NCBI GenBank assembly: GCA_018902385.1
Contig: JABSSW010000044.1
Location: forward strand, 248,001-312,000
Length of the DNA stretch: 64,000 nucleotides
Reading direction: 5' to 3'
Origin: Physcia stellaris
Taxonomy: Eukaryota; Ascomycota; Lecanoromycetes; Caliciales; Physciaceae
The number at the start of each line of letters is the position of its first letter. The stretch's first letter is position 1. Positions 50,706 through 60,134 of the stretch are shown here, piece after piece. Both the position numbers and the translations under genes were made by a program. The notes under the pieces were generated by a model, which was not told the origin of the DNA, searched no databases, and saw only the letters and a list, made by a program, of their open reading frames with translations.

Positions 50706-50942
50706 TGTTACGAACATGTTTAACAAATAAATTTGACAAATAAATAATTGATATGATAAATAATTAAACAAATATGTTTAAATCGAATTATGTTTTAATT
50801 TTTTGACGAAATTAACGTGATTTGAAATTTGACGTTCGCATATTGTTTGCAATTTCATCATTTTGTATTTATTTGTTTTTGCAAACTTATTGTTTTCGTC
50901 TAATTAGTCGATAATACGTCTATTCAAGCACGACTCATGATA
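50706..50942 (+). repeat. Element D 3' LTR
   Basis: Its last 60 bp keep C or G at seven positions where the 5' LTR has T or A, so the edge next to unique DNA is less mutated. Followed by CGTTT, the target-site duplication. Confidence 0.88.
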
Positions 50943-51102
50943 CGTTTCAGCATGATAGGCTAATCATCTGAAATCGTGTTGAATAGTGATATCAGGCTTC
51001 AAAATCACCGAATTGAGAAAAATAGAAGCGAGTTACAATCGTTAAATGTGATGAGGATTTCCACTGCTACAGTACAAAAACAGGTGTGGTGTGTGGAAAA
51101 TT

Positions 51103-51124
51103 GAATCCTTGGCGCCAAGGATTC
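51103..51124. promoter_or_regulatory. 22-bp perfect palindrome upstream of the Sec14-like gene
   Basis: The sequence reads GAATCCTTGGC to its centre and then its exact reverse complement, with core TTGGCGCCAA. It lies 29 bp upstream of the first ATG (51153) and 146 bp upstream of the likelier ATG (51270). A dimeric regulator site is possible but no factor can be named. Confidence 0.5.
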
Positions 51125-51152
51125 TAAAGGTATTTGCACACAGCAATTGCAC

Positions 51153-52387
51153 ATGGGTTTGCACAAAATCCCGCTAGCTCCTCTACGAACTGGACGTGTA
51201 CAAGTATCTACCTACCTTCAGCCAGACTGTTGCGCATTAGAAGATCTCAGTCCAGCAGTAGACAACGGAATGGCAGAACCTACAGCTCTCCACCAGACAC
51301 TTGAGAGCAATGGCACGATAGACCACGATTCCTCAATCAATGGCTCAACCCTCCCCCTCAAGACCGCCATAACCTCCACCTCAACGCACACCCCCGAAAA
51401 CCCAACCTGCGACGGAAGCACCAACCCAATCCTCACCCCGTTCCTCTTCCCACCCTCAAACTACAAACCACCAATCCCACCCACTCTAACACCCGACCAA
51501 CAAACCAAATACACCACCCTCCTCACAACCGCCAAATCCTGGACCGTCCTCCCCACAACCTCCAAATCGCCCACGCCCACCGCGCCCATTACAGACACCG
51601 AACGCTTCTGGCTGACCCGCGAATGCCTCCTCCGCTACCTCCGCGCCACAAAATGGAACCTCGCCCAAGCCACCACCCGGGTACAAGGCACACTGGTCTG
51701 GCGCCGGGAATACGGCGTCGAGGGATTCACGCCCGAGTACATAAGCCACGAGAACGAAACAGGAAAGCAAGTTCAGCTCGGCTTCGACATCAACGGCCGA
51801 CCGTGTCTATACCTCAACCCGGCGAAGCAGAACACCGAGAGGAGCGAGAAGCAGATCCAGCATCTGGTGTTCATGATGGAGCGCACGATCGATCTCATGC
51901 CGCCCGGCGTGGAGAACCTGGCGATGCTGTGCAATATGAAGCAGGGCGCGGGCAAGCAACCGAGTCCCGGCCAGGGAAGGCAGGTGCTGGGTATCCTGCA
52001 GACGCATTATCCGGAGCGGTTGGGGCGGGCGTTGGTGCATAATGTGCCGTGGGTGGTGTGGGGGTTTTTAAGTTGATCAATCCGTTTATTGACCCGTTGA
52101 CGAAGGAGAAGATGAAGTTTGATGAGGATCTGAGGAAGCTTGTGCCGCCGGGGCAGTTGCTGAAGAGCTATGGTGGGGACGTGGAGTTTGAGTATAGGCA
52201 TGAAGCTTATTGGAAGGCGTTCAATGAGTTGGCGGAGAAGAGGCATAAGGAGAGGTGGGAGAGATGGGTGCAGGGTGGCAAGAATGTTGGGGAGTCGGAG
52301 AATTATCTGAGGGGAGGTGTGGAGGTCAGTGTAGGTGCAGGAGCAGAAGCGATCAAAGAGACAGCCGATGCGAATGCGAAAGCGTGA
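51153..52387 (+). CDS. Sec14-like CRAL-TRIO lipid-transfer protein, one-base frame break
   Basis: Sec14 proteins exchange phosphatidylinositol and other lipids between membranes. The likely start is ATG 51270 (MAEPTALHQ); 51153 is an upstream in-frame ATG. After a Thr/Pro-rich lead come the CRAL-TRIO N-terminal helices (FWLTRECLLRYLRATKWNLA) and the lipid-binding domain (GFDINGRPCLYLNPAKQNTE, QVLGILQTHYPERLGRALVH, NVPWVVWGF). The first frame then ends at TGA about 52074, and KLINPFIDPLTKEKMKF resumes in the next frame from about 52072. Family conservation requires one more base in the GGGGGTTTTT stretch (52062-52071), so a single-base deletion or under-called homopolymer is the simplest reading. 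The C-terminal part ends at 52387 with a Lys/Glu/Ala-rich tail. Element D ends only about 210 bp upstream of the first ATG. Confidence 0.85.
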
Positions 52388-52977
52388 TCTGTATATTTCA
52401 CATAGATGGTGTGGGAAATACTAGCATGCATACATAGACTAGACATAGTGAATCGTTCTCTTGCATCATTTAGATGGGTAGAACATGGAGGTTGCTTCTC
52501 AAATTTGGCAATGTTATATTCCTTCTCTCAACTACGCCAAGGTATAATGGAGAAGAGGCAGCATTCTACCCAACGTCTACGGTATGTAGTCGTTTCTTGG
52601 CTTCTTACTCCAGACTCCTATTTCCTGACGCTGACAGTGACAACAGTCAGCGTCAACATGACCTGGTAATTACAGGCCTTTCCAAGCATCTGGCTCCAAG
52701 TCTTCTTTTGTTACAGCTTGATGTCATGAAACTCCTTATCCAAGAGTTTTATGCAAGGCCGAGGTCATCAGCTACGGAGCTGAGACATCGACGTTGGCTT
52801 GGTTTGGCCACTTGCATATGCAAGGGCCCTTCGACTCGCACTCCGATGTCTCGCCTGCCTAATCTCGAAGCACTGTTGCCTGTAAGAAGAACATGTGATA
52901 TAAACCACCTGATCTCGCTCCATTTTCGTGACAGCTTTTCAATCGGACGTGACAGCATCATCCGAGAATCTATCGAG
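52388..52977. other. Spacer / promoter of the oxygenase-like gene
   Basis: An open frame begins at about 52474 and is continuous with the downstream coding frame, but it has no conserved features before MESSSMNAQSARP at 52978. I treat it as promoter and leader. Confidence 0.4.
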
Positions 52978-54938
52978 ATGGAAAGCTCCTCCATGAACGC
53001 GCAAAGCGCTCGCCCGAAATCGAATGTAGCCCTCCTTCAGGACCTCTCCACCGCCGTCAATGGCCAAGCAGCCGCAGCGACCTTTGCCTGTGGTGGCTCC
53101 GTCCCCATCGTCGACCCCGCCTCCACGACGGACGATACAACCTCCAGCCCAGTGCGGACCTGCGCGCCTATCACGCTCCGTTGGGATGCCGATGCAGCTG
53201 GCGAGCAGTCGAAGATTTCATTTCCACTACCGGCAGAAGAAGGAGTATCTCGATCCATGCTCAGTGCCCTTGTGAACGCATGCCAGCCGGCAACTTTTGG
53301 GTTTGGAGGTAAAGATGTTCTGGATGAGAGCTATCGGAAGGCGACCAAGCTGGATGCTTCTGCGTTCTCGACGAATTTCCATCCTCACGATTGTGGGATC
53401 CTGGGGTCTGTCCAGCAGATTCTGCTTCCGAGCATGGTTGCGGGAGGTCAGAAGAATGGTGTCGGTCCGCAAGGGGCGAGGGCGGAGTTGTATAACCTGA
53501 ATGTACGTTTTCTTTTTAACTTGTTCCTGCGTCTGGTAGCTCTCTGTTCCTCTCTTCTTCTCTTTATTTCCCATATGTGGAAGCCTTCAGTCTGACAGCT
53601 GTGATAGATCTATGCAGGTCCTTCCGGGAAGTTCCATGCCCACGTTGATACTCCGCGGGGAGCAATGCAATTCGGGGTATGTGATTCCTTGAGGGACATA
53701 TCGGTCTTTTGCTGCAGACCCTTTGCCACCCATGATACCTTGACGGTTCTAGGTGATCAGGCCAGCCAAGGCTGACACGAAAACCGAGATGCTGATTGCG
53801 ATCCTTGATAGTCTCTTGTGGTCTGCTTACCATGCGAGCATAAAGGTATCTCGATCCATCCCCTTTTGCTGTGAAAACATATAATGATATTTCTCCATAG
53901 GAGGCTCTTTGCGAGTCAAACATCGGGGAAAAGTGGTGGAATTTACCTGGGCCGAAACCGATTTGAACTCTATCCACTGGGCAGCCTTCTACGGCGACTG
54001 CGAGCACGAAGTCCTTGAAGTTACGAGTGGTCACCGCATTACCCTTACATACAACCTATACTACTCCTCAATCGGTCCTCTTGCGCAGCCCATCGCCGAT
54101 CCCCGTCATCTTCCACTGTACTGTATAATCGCAGATACACTAAGGAATGCATCGTTCATGCCCAAAGGTGAGTTTCCCCAAACCAACCCGTCGGTTCTAG
54201 GCGCTGACTGAGCAATCTAGGCGGCATTCTAGGCTTCTTCTGTCACCATCAGTATGCCCACGCGCAAGGTGATAATCGAAAACCCATCCCTGGCGCGTTC
54301 AAGGGAGTGGACCTTGCAGTATATAGCGTGTTCGATACCTTTGGTCTCAAGCTTGGAATCCATCCAATCGTGAGCAACGAGATGCGCGTAGAAGACGATG
54401 AAGGCTGGCAAAAGCGCATGGGTGGCATATCCCGCGATGAGTTGGAGTCGATGAAAGCGAATTTACCCGACAATAGCAAAGATCCTGTTGAGGTGTTCTT
54501 GGACGATATGAAACAAACTGCTGACATGCGAAAGAACGCGCTGGAAGAAGACTACGATGACAGGTGGGAGATATATGAGAACTACCCAGATCACACCACC
54601 ATCGTCGGCAAGAGACTCCACGGACTGGTACTTGACGGCGGCCATGACGAAGATACGGCAAAGGTAGACATCCACCTTCATGCATTAAGGGAAGTACTGA
54701 CGTCTGCAAGCCCATCAGCGACCAGTGGAAGCACGAGAAGCTTCATGGGATCCTTTGGATGAACGAACCTGTCCATTCGGAATATGCCTGTGTGAGCCTT
54801 ATCTATGGGAACCAGGGTTCGCTCACTTACCAGCTGTCATATGCTGCTATACTGGTGGTTGTGCCTCCGGTTGCAGCAAGAGCTCATATGTTCGCCAATT
54901 TGGATGTAAGCTCGAAGGGACGCGGTGATGCGGCTTGA
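52978..54938 (+). CDS. 2-oxoglutarate/Fe(II) oxygenase-like (prolyl 4-hydroxylase fold) protein
   Basis: A 521-residue protein from six exons: 52978-53502, 53608-53676, 53812-53845, 53901-54167, 54221-54663 and 54711-54938. Phases fit throughout; the total is 522 codons with the stop. Exon 3 is a 34-bp microexon encoding SLVVCLPCEHK. Candidate metal ligands are His187 and Asp189 in HAHVDTP and a distal His in GDCEHEV (about 245). Arg255 in GHRITLTYNL could bind 2-oxoglutarate. The order HxD, then SLVVCLP-x-GG-x-L-x-V-x-H, then WAAFYxDCEHEV is that of a fungal family annotated as 2OG-Fe(II) oxygenases. The substrate is unknown. The C-terminal third (GGILGFFCHHQYAHA and KLHGLVLDGGH) is shared with that family. 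An alternative start is Met at 52993. Confidence 0.85.
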
Positions 54939-55880
54939 TATCGTTGCTTTTTGTTTGATGATCGTGAAGCATACTAGCCGATTGATCTGAGAACGCTGAA
55001 TGGCCTGAGCCAATCCAGCAAAGCTTGCTTCTGTAATACTATATTAATTAGGTTATTGGGGAGAGTTTCCCCTCTGACTTTGATCCCGTCTGTATTACTA
55101 TATTATTTAGGAAATTAAGGGAGATTCGTCCCTCCGACTTTGATCCAGGAGTAGTATGGTTTCGAAGTACACCAGTGGTAATTCCAAGCTTTTCGCCTTC
55201 TGAAGGAGTTGATGCTGGTAAGGGATAAGTTCATGCCATCATCCCTACCGCAGTCAAAGCACAAGCTAAACGGTACAAAGAAGACAGAAAGAGAGAGTAG
55301 CTCACTTATGCTATCTGTTACCTTCGTCCCAGATCTGGCAAGTTGACTAGTCGGACGTCTTTGCTGCGTTTGAACTCTGGCATCTTTCCCAAATTGTATC
55401 CATGCTGACACTGTGCTTTCTGATGCTCTCTAGAGCTGAGCTAATAAACAACACCTCAACTTCTCAATATGAGATAGGGACGGCTGAGAAAATAATTCGC
55501 CCAAGGGAAGTAGCGTGCAGAGGATGTGCACTTACAGCCCTGGATAGAACCGATAATTTGGAGTGAACAACCTCCTGGCCTGAGAGGAATGCCTCTGGAG
55601 CAAGCTTAACGACCTCCCAAAATTCGGTTCCTCGGTCGGTATGGACGAAGTGGCGTGGACTGGATAATTCTGGCTGGCTTTGCTAGGAACATAAACCCAG
55701 ACGAAGAACATTGTATTTGTCTAAACATCCCCCATGCACTGGTGTGGCACTTCGGTTCTCGGTGGTATCTAGCTGAGGACCAAGTGAAGCGAGGCCCGGC
55801 ATCGCCCCTAGAGCGCTCCGCTGCCGGGAACCCTCGGGCGCGAAATCTGAAGTGCCACCGTCCGCCAGTGCATGGGATAC
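54939..55880. other. Spacer with a 59-bp tandem duplication
   Basis: No gene is recognised. Two diverged 59-bp copies lie at 55031-55148. The frames at 55115-55411 and 55606-55884 (both minus) show no motif. The region lies downstream of both neighbouring genes and holds their 3' ends. Confidence 0.4.
55031..55148. repeat. Two-copy 59-bp tandem repeat
   Basis: Copies start at 55031 (CTGTAATACTATATTAATTA) and 55090 (CTGTATTACTATATTATTTA). Both end in CCTCTGACTTTGATCC or CCTCCGACTTTGATCC. Each contains a short hairpin (GGGGAGAGTTTCCCC; AGGGAGATTCGTCCCT), so the stem is conserved while its sequence differs. Confidence 0.75.
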
Positions 55881-56740
55881 TCACTGGTTGGCGTCTGGGT
55901 GAGCACCCTCAGCTAAAAAGCCGTGCCTGTCAAAAGCCCTCCACCGCTCTGCCCAGTCTTTCAATTGGCCGTAATCGCGACACTGTCTCCGAAAACCCCA
56001 TCCCAGAAAACCGCTTTCAACGTTCTCCGCAGGCTCGATACTGGAATCCGCGGAGCACATGATCGTCTGTCTCAGGTACTCGAAGCAATGAGACGTGTGC
56101 GATGTGCGGTTCAACCCGAAATCGAAGCCTTCGAGCCGGTCGCCGGAAGTGGAATAATATGCTCGACGTAAGGTGTACTGTACTCATGAGCCAACAAGAG
56201 AATTGGAATTCTGCCAATCGATCTTACTTACCAGGCAGTGCAGCTGGTGAAAAGCACTGATCACAGAAAGATTCTGTGCCACCGCTGGGGTTTTGATGTA
56301 GCCAAGTCCATCTGCCATGGTCAGTAACATCGGCATGCTGGGCTCCCTCATTTGCTCCTACTTGGGAGTAAGTCATCCCATACAGGTTCCGAGCCACCCT
56401 GAATTGGAGGGGAACGTGCGAAGGTACTGTTGAACTGGAATATCTCGACAGACATTCCAAGCGGTACTGTCAGCAGCGAAGTTAGATCGGGCTACCAAAT
56501 TGCCACTTTTTTGTAGCTGGATTCCGTGATACCTTGGGGCACAAACTGTCCGTCTAATATCTGGAGTTTGCAGCGACTGCAAGAAACATCCCGTATGACG
56601 AATCCGATGATTGCAGCGCAGAAAAGAGCCAGACATTGCAGTCCCACTGTGACGTAGCTGCGGCTCTGAGGCCTGATACTTTCGCCTTGATCATCGGTTT
56701 CCGCTTCGTATGAAGGCACCCGCAGGTATACTTTGGCCAT
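55881..56740 (-). CDS. UstYa-family (DUF3328) oxidase-like protein, copy 1
   Basis: A 230-residue protein from four exons: 56740-56507, 56443-56362, 56311-56232 and 56177-55881. Introns are 63, 50, 54 bp and all phases fit. One transmembrane helix lies at about residues 29-49, the normal type II anchor. Family motifs follow in order: FNSTFARSPP, VWDDLLPNGLGYIKTP, HQLHCL (127-132), LRRAYYS, HCFEYLRQTIMCSADSSIEP (from 162) and GWGFRRQCRDYGQLKDW. The two H-x-x-H-C / H-C motifs are the conserved catalytic signature of UstYa-type enzymes, which catalyse oxidative cyclisation, chlorination or hydroxylation in fungal peptide and other pathways. The first intron uses a GTGGCA donor and a CGAG acceptor and is the least certain junction. 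Head to head with copy 2 at 57290. Confidence 0.88.
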
Positions 56741-57289
56741 GGTGGAGAACAGTAAGATTTAGTGTGAGAGCAGTTTCTAGAAAGACCGATAAATGGAATG
56801 TGGTGACAAGTGTTCGGACCATTGCCAATCTCGGGGAGTCCTCGAATACTACACCAATGATGCAAAAGCTTAGAGCTGTACCCGCATACAGTCTGCAACG
56901 AGCGCCTCAGGCTCAATAATTTACTGTCTAGCCCCATTTTCATGGTTCGTTGAGAAGCATAAATGATGTGCAGGGAAAACACGACTATGAACCCTGTTGC
57001 TGCGTTAGAACTTGCCTTGGATAAGTTGCTGATCATATGCAGACAATCCTTGTCTTCCGAAGTGGCAGACATAATGCGGAGGTCTGCATGTGACTGGGAA
57101 AGGCAGGGGGGAACCTCATGTTACGAAACGATCGAAACTTGTTCTGAAGCTAGAGCTGTTATTTCCCCTTTGATTAGTAGACTGTGGCATTTATTGCAAC
57201 TTCACTATCAATTTTTGACTTCAATTTTGAGCAGAACCTCGAGTCGATATCTGGAGCTCTCGGTGATCGGGTGCTCAAAGCCGTTTGAT
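56741..57289. promoter_or_regulatory. Bidirectional promoter region between two UstYa-family genes
   Basis: This 549-bp spacer separates the divergent start codons at 56740 and 57290, so both genes may share control elements. Short frames here show no motif. I could not identify a specific activator site. Confidence 0.5.
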
Positions 57290-58228
57290 ATGGCAGCAGC
57301 CGAAGTACCCCTAATGTCGAAGTTTGAGGAATCGACTTTGGGTTATGAGGAGGGCAGCTCTTTACGCATCCGAGGACAAAGGGATCGCAGACATCACCAG
57401 ATATACTGGGCACTGTGTCTTATAATCCTAGTCCTTGGGGCCACGAACATAATGTCCCTGATTCATTCCGGCAAAACGACTTTGGTCAACTCCAGCGCCA
57501 TCCCGTCAGATTATGGTTCGCCAATGATCCTCATCCTTCTCTCGTCGCGGACTAATGAATTTGTACAGCCCGGCTTGATGAAGTTCCGCTTGATACGACC
57601 TGGAGGCGCTTTGCATGGAATACTGAGTATAGCAGCCAGAACCGCTCCGAAAGCGATCTCTTGTGGGATCGTATTCGTCCATCCCATGGCTTTGTCGCGA
57701 TGGACTCGCATTGGACAATACAGCAGCATTGGCCGGAATCGATGCGCCTGCCGAAAGACAGCAACAAAAATGTGTATTTGCTTGAGGCATATCACCAGCT
57801 ACATTGTCTGGTATGGGTTCCCAATATTTGAGACTTGGTATTATGCTAATTTGGGCACAGCAAATCATCAGGAAAACGTTCTGGGAAGCCGTTGAGGGAC
57901 GGCCATATACACATCAACCGGCTGGTCACATGTACCATTGCTTTGATGCAATGCTTCAAGTACTCCACCGATCCCACGGTGAGAGATATCAGAACTTGCT
58001 GACGGAAGATAGTATATCCAATGTGGAGCCGACAGCACCCCACTATACACCTTTGGCGACTTTACGGCGGGAGATGGTCAATTCCATCAATGCCACAGTT
58101 GGGAGCAGCTTCGAGACTTTGCCACGAAACACACAGCCTGCTACGTAGACACTATCAATGACGTGCCGCTCGGAGAACATTTTGGCGCATGCGACGATGG
58201 TCAGGATGGTCTACTGTTGGACTGGTAA
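57290..58228 (+). CDS. UstYa-family (DUF3328) oxidase-like protein, copy 2
   Basis: A 260-residue protein from four exons: 57290-57515, 57569-57810, 57861-57959 and 58013-58228. Introns are 53, 50 and 53 bp; the sum is 261 codons with the stop. A transmembrane helix lies at about residues 38-58 (WALCLIILVLGATNIMSLI). Then come the variable region, LLWDRIRPSHGFVAMD, HQLHCL (151-156), YHCFDAMLQ (181-189), YIQCGADSTPLYTFGDFTAG and a Cys-containing tail (HQCHSWEQLRDFA). Both H-C motifs are intact, so activity is plausible. Intron 1 has a weak GTTCGC donor but a strong ACTAAT branch site and ACAG acceptor. The sequence differs enough from copy 1 to suggest distinct UstYa- and UstYb-like roles rather than a recent duplication. 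An alternative start is Met at 57314. Confidence 0.88.
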
Positions 58229-59413
58229 TGGATGTAAAAGGATGTAGTCGACGATTTCTTCGAAGTTCTTTTCACATAGTTCTGTATTCTTGCATGTGTA
58301 CTCGTTTTCAAGAGCCCCATGGCGTTTTTACGTCTTGATCCGCATCGATACAGCTAGTATGAAAATGCGGTTATCACCACTAGCGTACGTGTATCCATTT
58401 CTCGAAGCTTGACAATCACTCTGAGCACGGGAATGCCGTGACTCGACCAAGCGCGGGGAAGGGAGCACTACCCTGCTTCATGTTACATTTTCAGCTAACG
58501 CAACGAAGAAAATGGTTCCCAAAGGCAGTCTCGGACAAGAAAAGGGTCCAGGGGTACGTCCTAGCGGATTGGACGTGCTTTTGACATTGGTTGATGCGCA
58601 ATACCTGTAGCATTAGCTGATTTGTTGCAGAGTGACTCCTTTCTCGGGCACGATAACGCTCAAAACTTCGAGGCACTCTATCCCAATTCCCGAACAGAGA
58701 GCGGGGCACAGATAAGCCGGCGAGTGGCCCTCCTTGAACGAGCTGGGTTCCATGGTTGTAGGTCCGTGCAGAAGCATAGTGCCACCTCGTACAAACAACA
58801 TTTGTTGCTGTAGAAGTAGAGGCATATTCTGTATCACACAAGTGATATCGGACGTCTGGAGCTATTGACCAAAAGATCTGGGTCTCGAGTGGGGGAGCCA
58901 GATTGGAATACTTGCATGAGTCGTCACAGGGCGCTGACCAGGACGCACAATCGTGATGTTATCTCCGCTGGCGTAATTCTAGGTCTGTGGGTGTCGTGGT
59001 ATCTGATTTCTTCTCCAAGTTGAGCATCATTCATGAAATCGATTGGTTATAGCTGCTTCGAGTCGTCTCTCGACATTAATGGGACATGCCGAGCTCTCAA
59101 GCCTTAATCTTACGCTACAATCCATGCATATCTGCATGCAAGCGACTAGAAAAGGAGATAGCAAAGCTCAGCTAGTATGCACCTCAATGATGCAGAGCAT
59201 GCATTGCAGATTGACAGCATCACATGATCCAGTTCGAAGCTTGGAAGAAGATGGCGGCAAAATATGAGGCATATGGCAGTCAAACTGCTCCATGATTATA
59301 AATTCAGCCTGTTATCCATTCTGTCAGCATCAGCGATTCACCTCATATCAACCTGCTACATCCACACCTCAAAGATCTTAATTATTCAACAACACTCTTG
59401 CCACTTCGCCGAC
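58229..59413. other. Spacer, no gene assigned
   Basis: Several short frames occur, including 58491-58841 minus and 59043-59267 plus. None shows a motif I can defend. The last part must hold the promoter of the small secreted peptide gene. Confidence 0.35.
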
Positions 59414-59621
59414 ATGTATATCAAGTTCATCTCCCTCTTGATGCTGAGCTTGACCTTGCTCAGTCACGCCGCTCCAGCGGCAATTCCTGGCGCAAAAGCC
59501 GAGCCAGGTATGTCTCCTTCGAATTGATATGATTATGGGAGTGATTGAAAAAGTCATAGAGTCGGAACGCATACGTTCCGCCGATGCCGTGGACCTAAAA
59601 GCGATTGGAGCTGGATATTGA
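59414..59621 (+). CDS. Small secreted peptide (51 residues), two exons
   Basis: Exon 1 is 59414-59507 and exon 2 is 59560-59621, with a 52-bp GTATGT..ATAG intron. Phases match and the total is 52 codons with the stop. The N-terminus MYIKFISLLMLSLTLLSHA is a clear signal peptide. The mature part of about 32 residues starts APAAIPGAKAEPE, contains SERIRSADAVDLK and ends AIGAGY. There are no cysteines and no dibasic Kex2 site. Possible roles are a small secreted effector-like peptide or a precursor for a ribosomally made cyclic peptide, given two UstYa-family genes within 3.6 kb. Known dikaritin precursors usually carry repeated cores between Lys-Arg sites, and these are absent here. The gene call is good for its size; the function is unknown. 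Confidence 0.5.
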
Positions 59622-60134
59622 GAGACTTGAAAGGAGGGATTCCCCGTTATAAGAGGTACACCAAGATCGGACAAGCTGGATCCTCATTCGGTTGTTGGGT
59701 TATCATCTGCGGAAGTTGCTTTGGAGAAGACGGTGGACTAGAGTTACTAGGAGCCAAATGAGACTAGTGTTCACAAGCAAAGAAAGTTGCAGTGGTTACT
59801 CCAAAGGATAATATAACCCTCTTGCAACATCTTAGTCCATTGCACTCCTTGCACCTGTGCATGTCTATTCGTGTCTATACTGGTTGCCTACTAATAGAGA
59901 TCATCAGTCTGTAGAACTCTAACCGCGAGCTCTTTGTCGTCGGTGATAGGGACGACCGGAGATAGCTAACCTCGTCCAAAGAGCATGGGTCAATTGAATG
60001 CTGCTGCATCATGCTAGTAACCCAGCTCGGTCTGGCCCATGTTGAGTGGTTCAGAGCCTCCACACCCTGTAGGATCGAGCGACGGTTGACTTTCACGTGT
60101 GATGAGGCGAGTGACCTCGAGTCTATGTACAATA
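59622..60134. other. Spacer, no gene seen
   Basis: Only short frames without motifs. The right edge is the TA target of the MITE at 60135. Confidence 0.35.

Larger units (their letters stand above)
23759..50942 (+). mobile_element. Element D: outer Ty3/Gypsy chromovirus, RIP-degraded, with nested insertions
   Basis: LTRs lie at 23759-23995 and 50706-50942, 237 bp each, with about 11 differences, all transitions. The flanking 5-mers are CATTT (23754-23758) and CGTTT (50943-50947), one transition apart, consistent with a 5-bp target duplication. The internal order is leader, gag-like region, CCHC knuckle (about 32861), protease (about 33160), then after the A insertion reverse transcriptase, RNase H, integrase and chromodomain. 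Without element B (plus 5 bp) and element A (plus 5 bp) it is about 6.64 kb. Frames are broken by many TGA codons. It was the first of the four elements to arrive. Confidence 0.88.

Noticed and set aside
23371-50942. Many 60-150 residue open frames on both strands in the AT-rich block
   Set aside because: They follow from low complexity and mutation, are rich in Lys/Asn/Phe/Ile, and those with motifs belong to degraded LTR elements. None is called as a host gene.
52474-52977. N-terminal extension of the oxygenase-like protein
   Set aside because: The frame is open but lacks conserved or structured sequence. The ATG at 52978 gives the expected family start.
58491-58841. Possible ankyrin-like remnant on the minus strand
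   Set aside because: Similarity to ankyrin consensus is only a few residues and needs frame changes. Not supportable.
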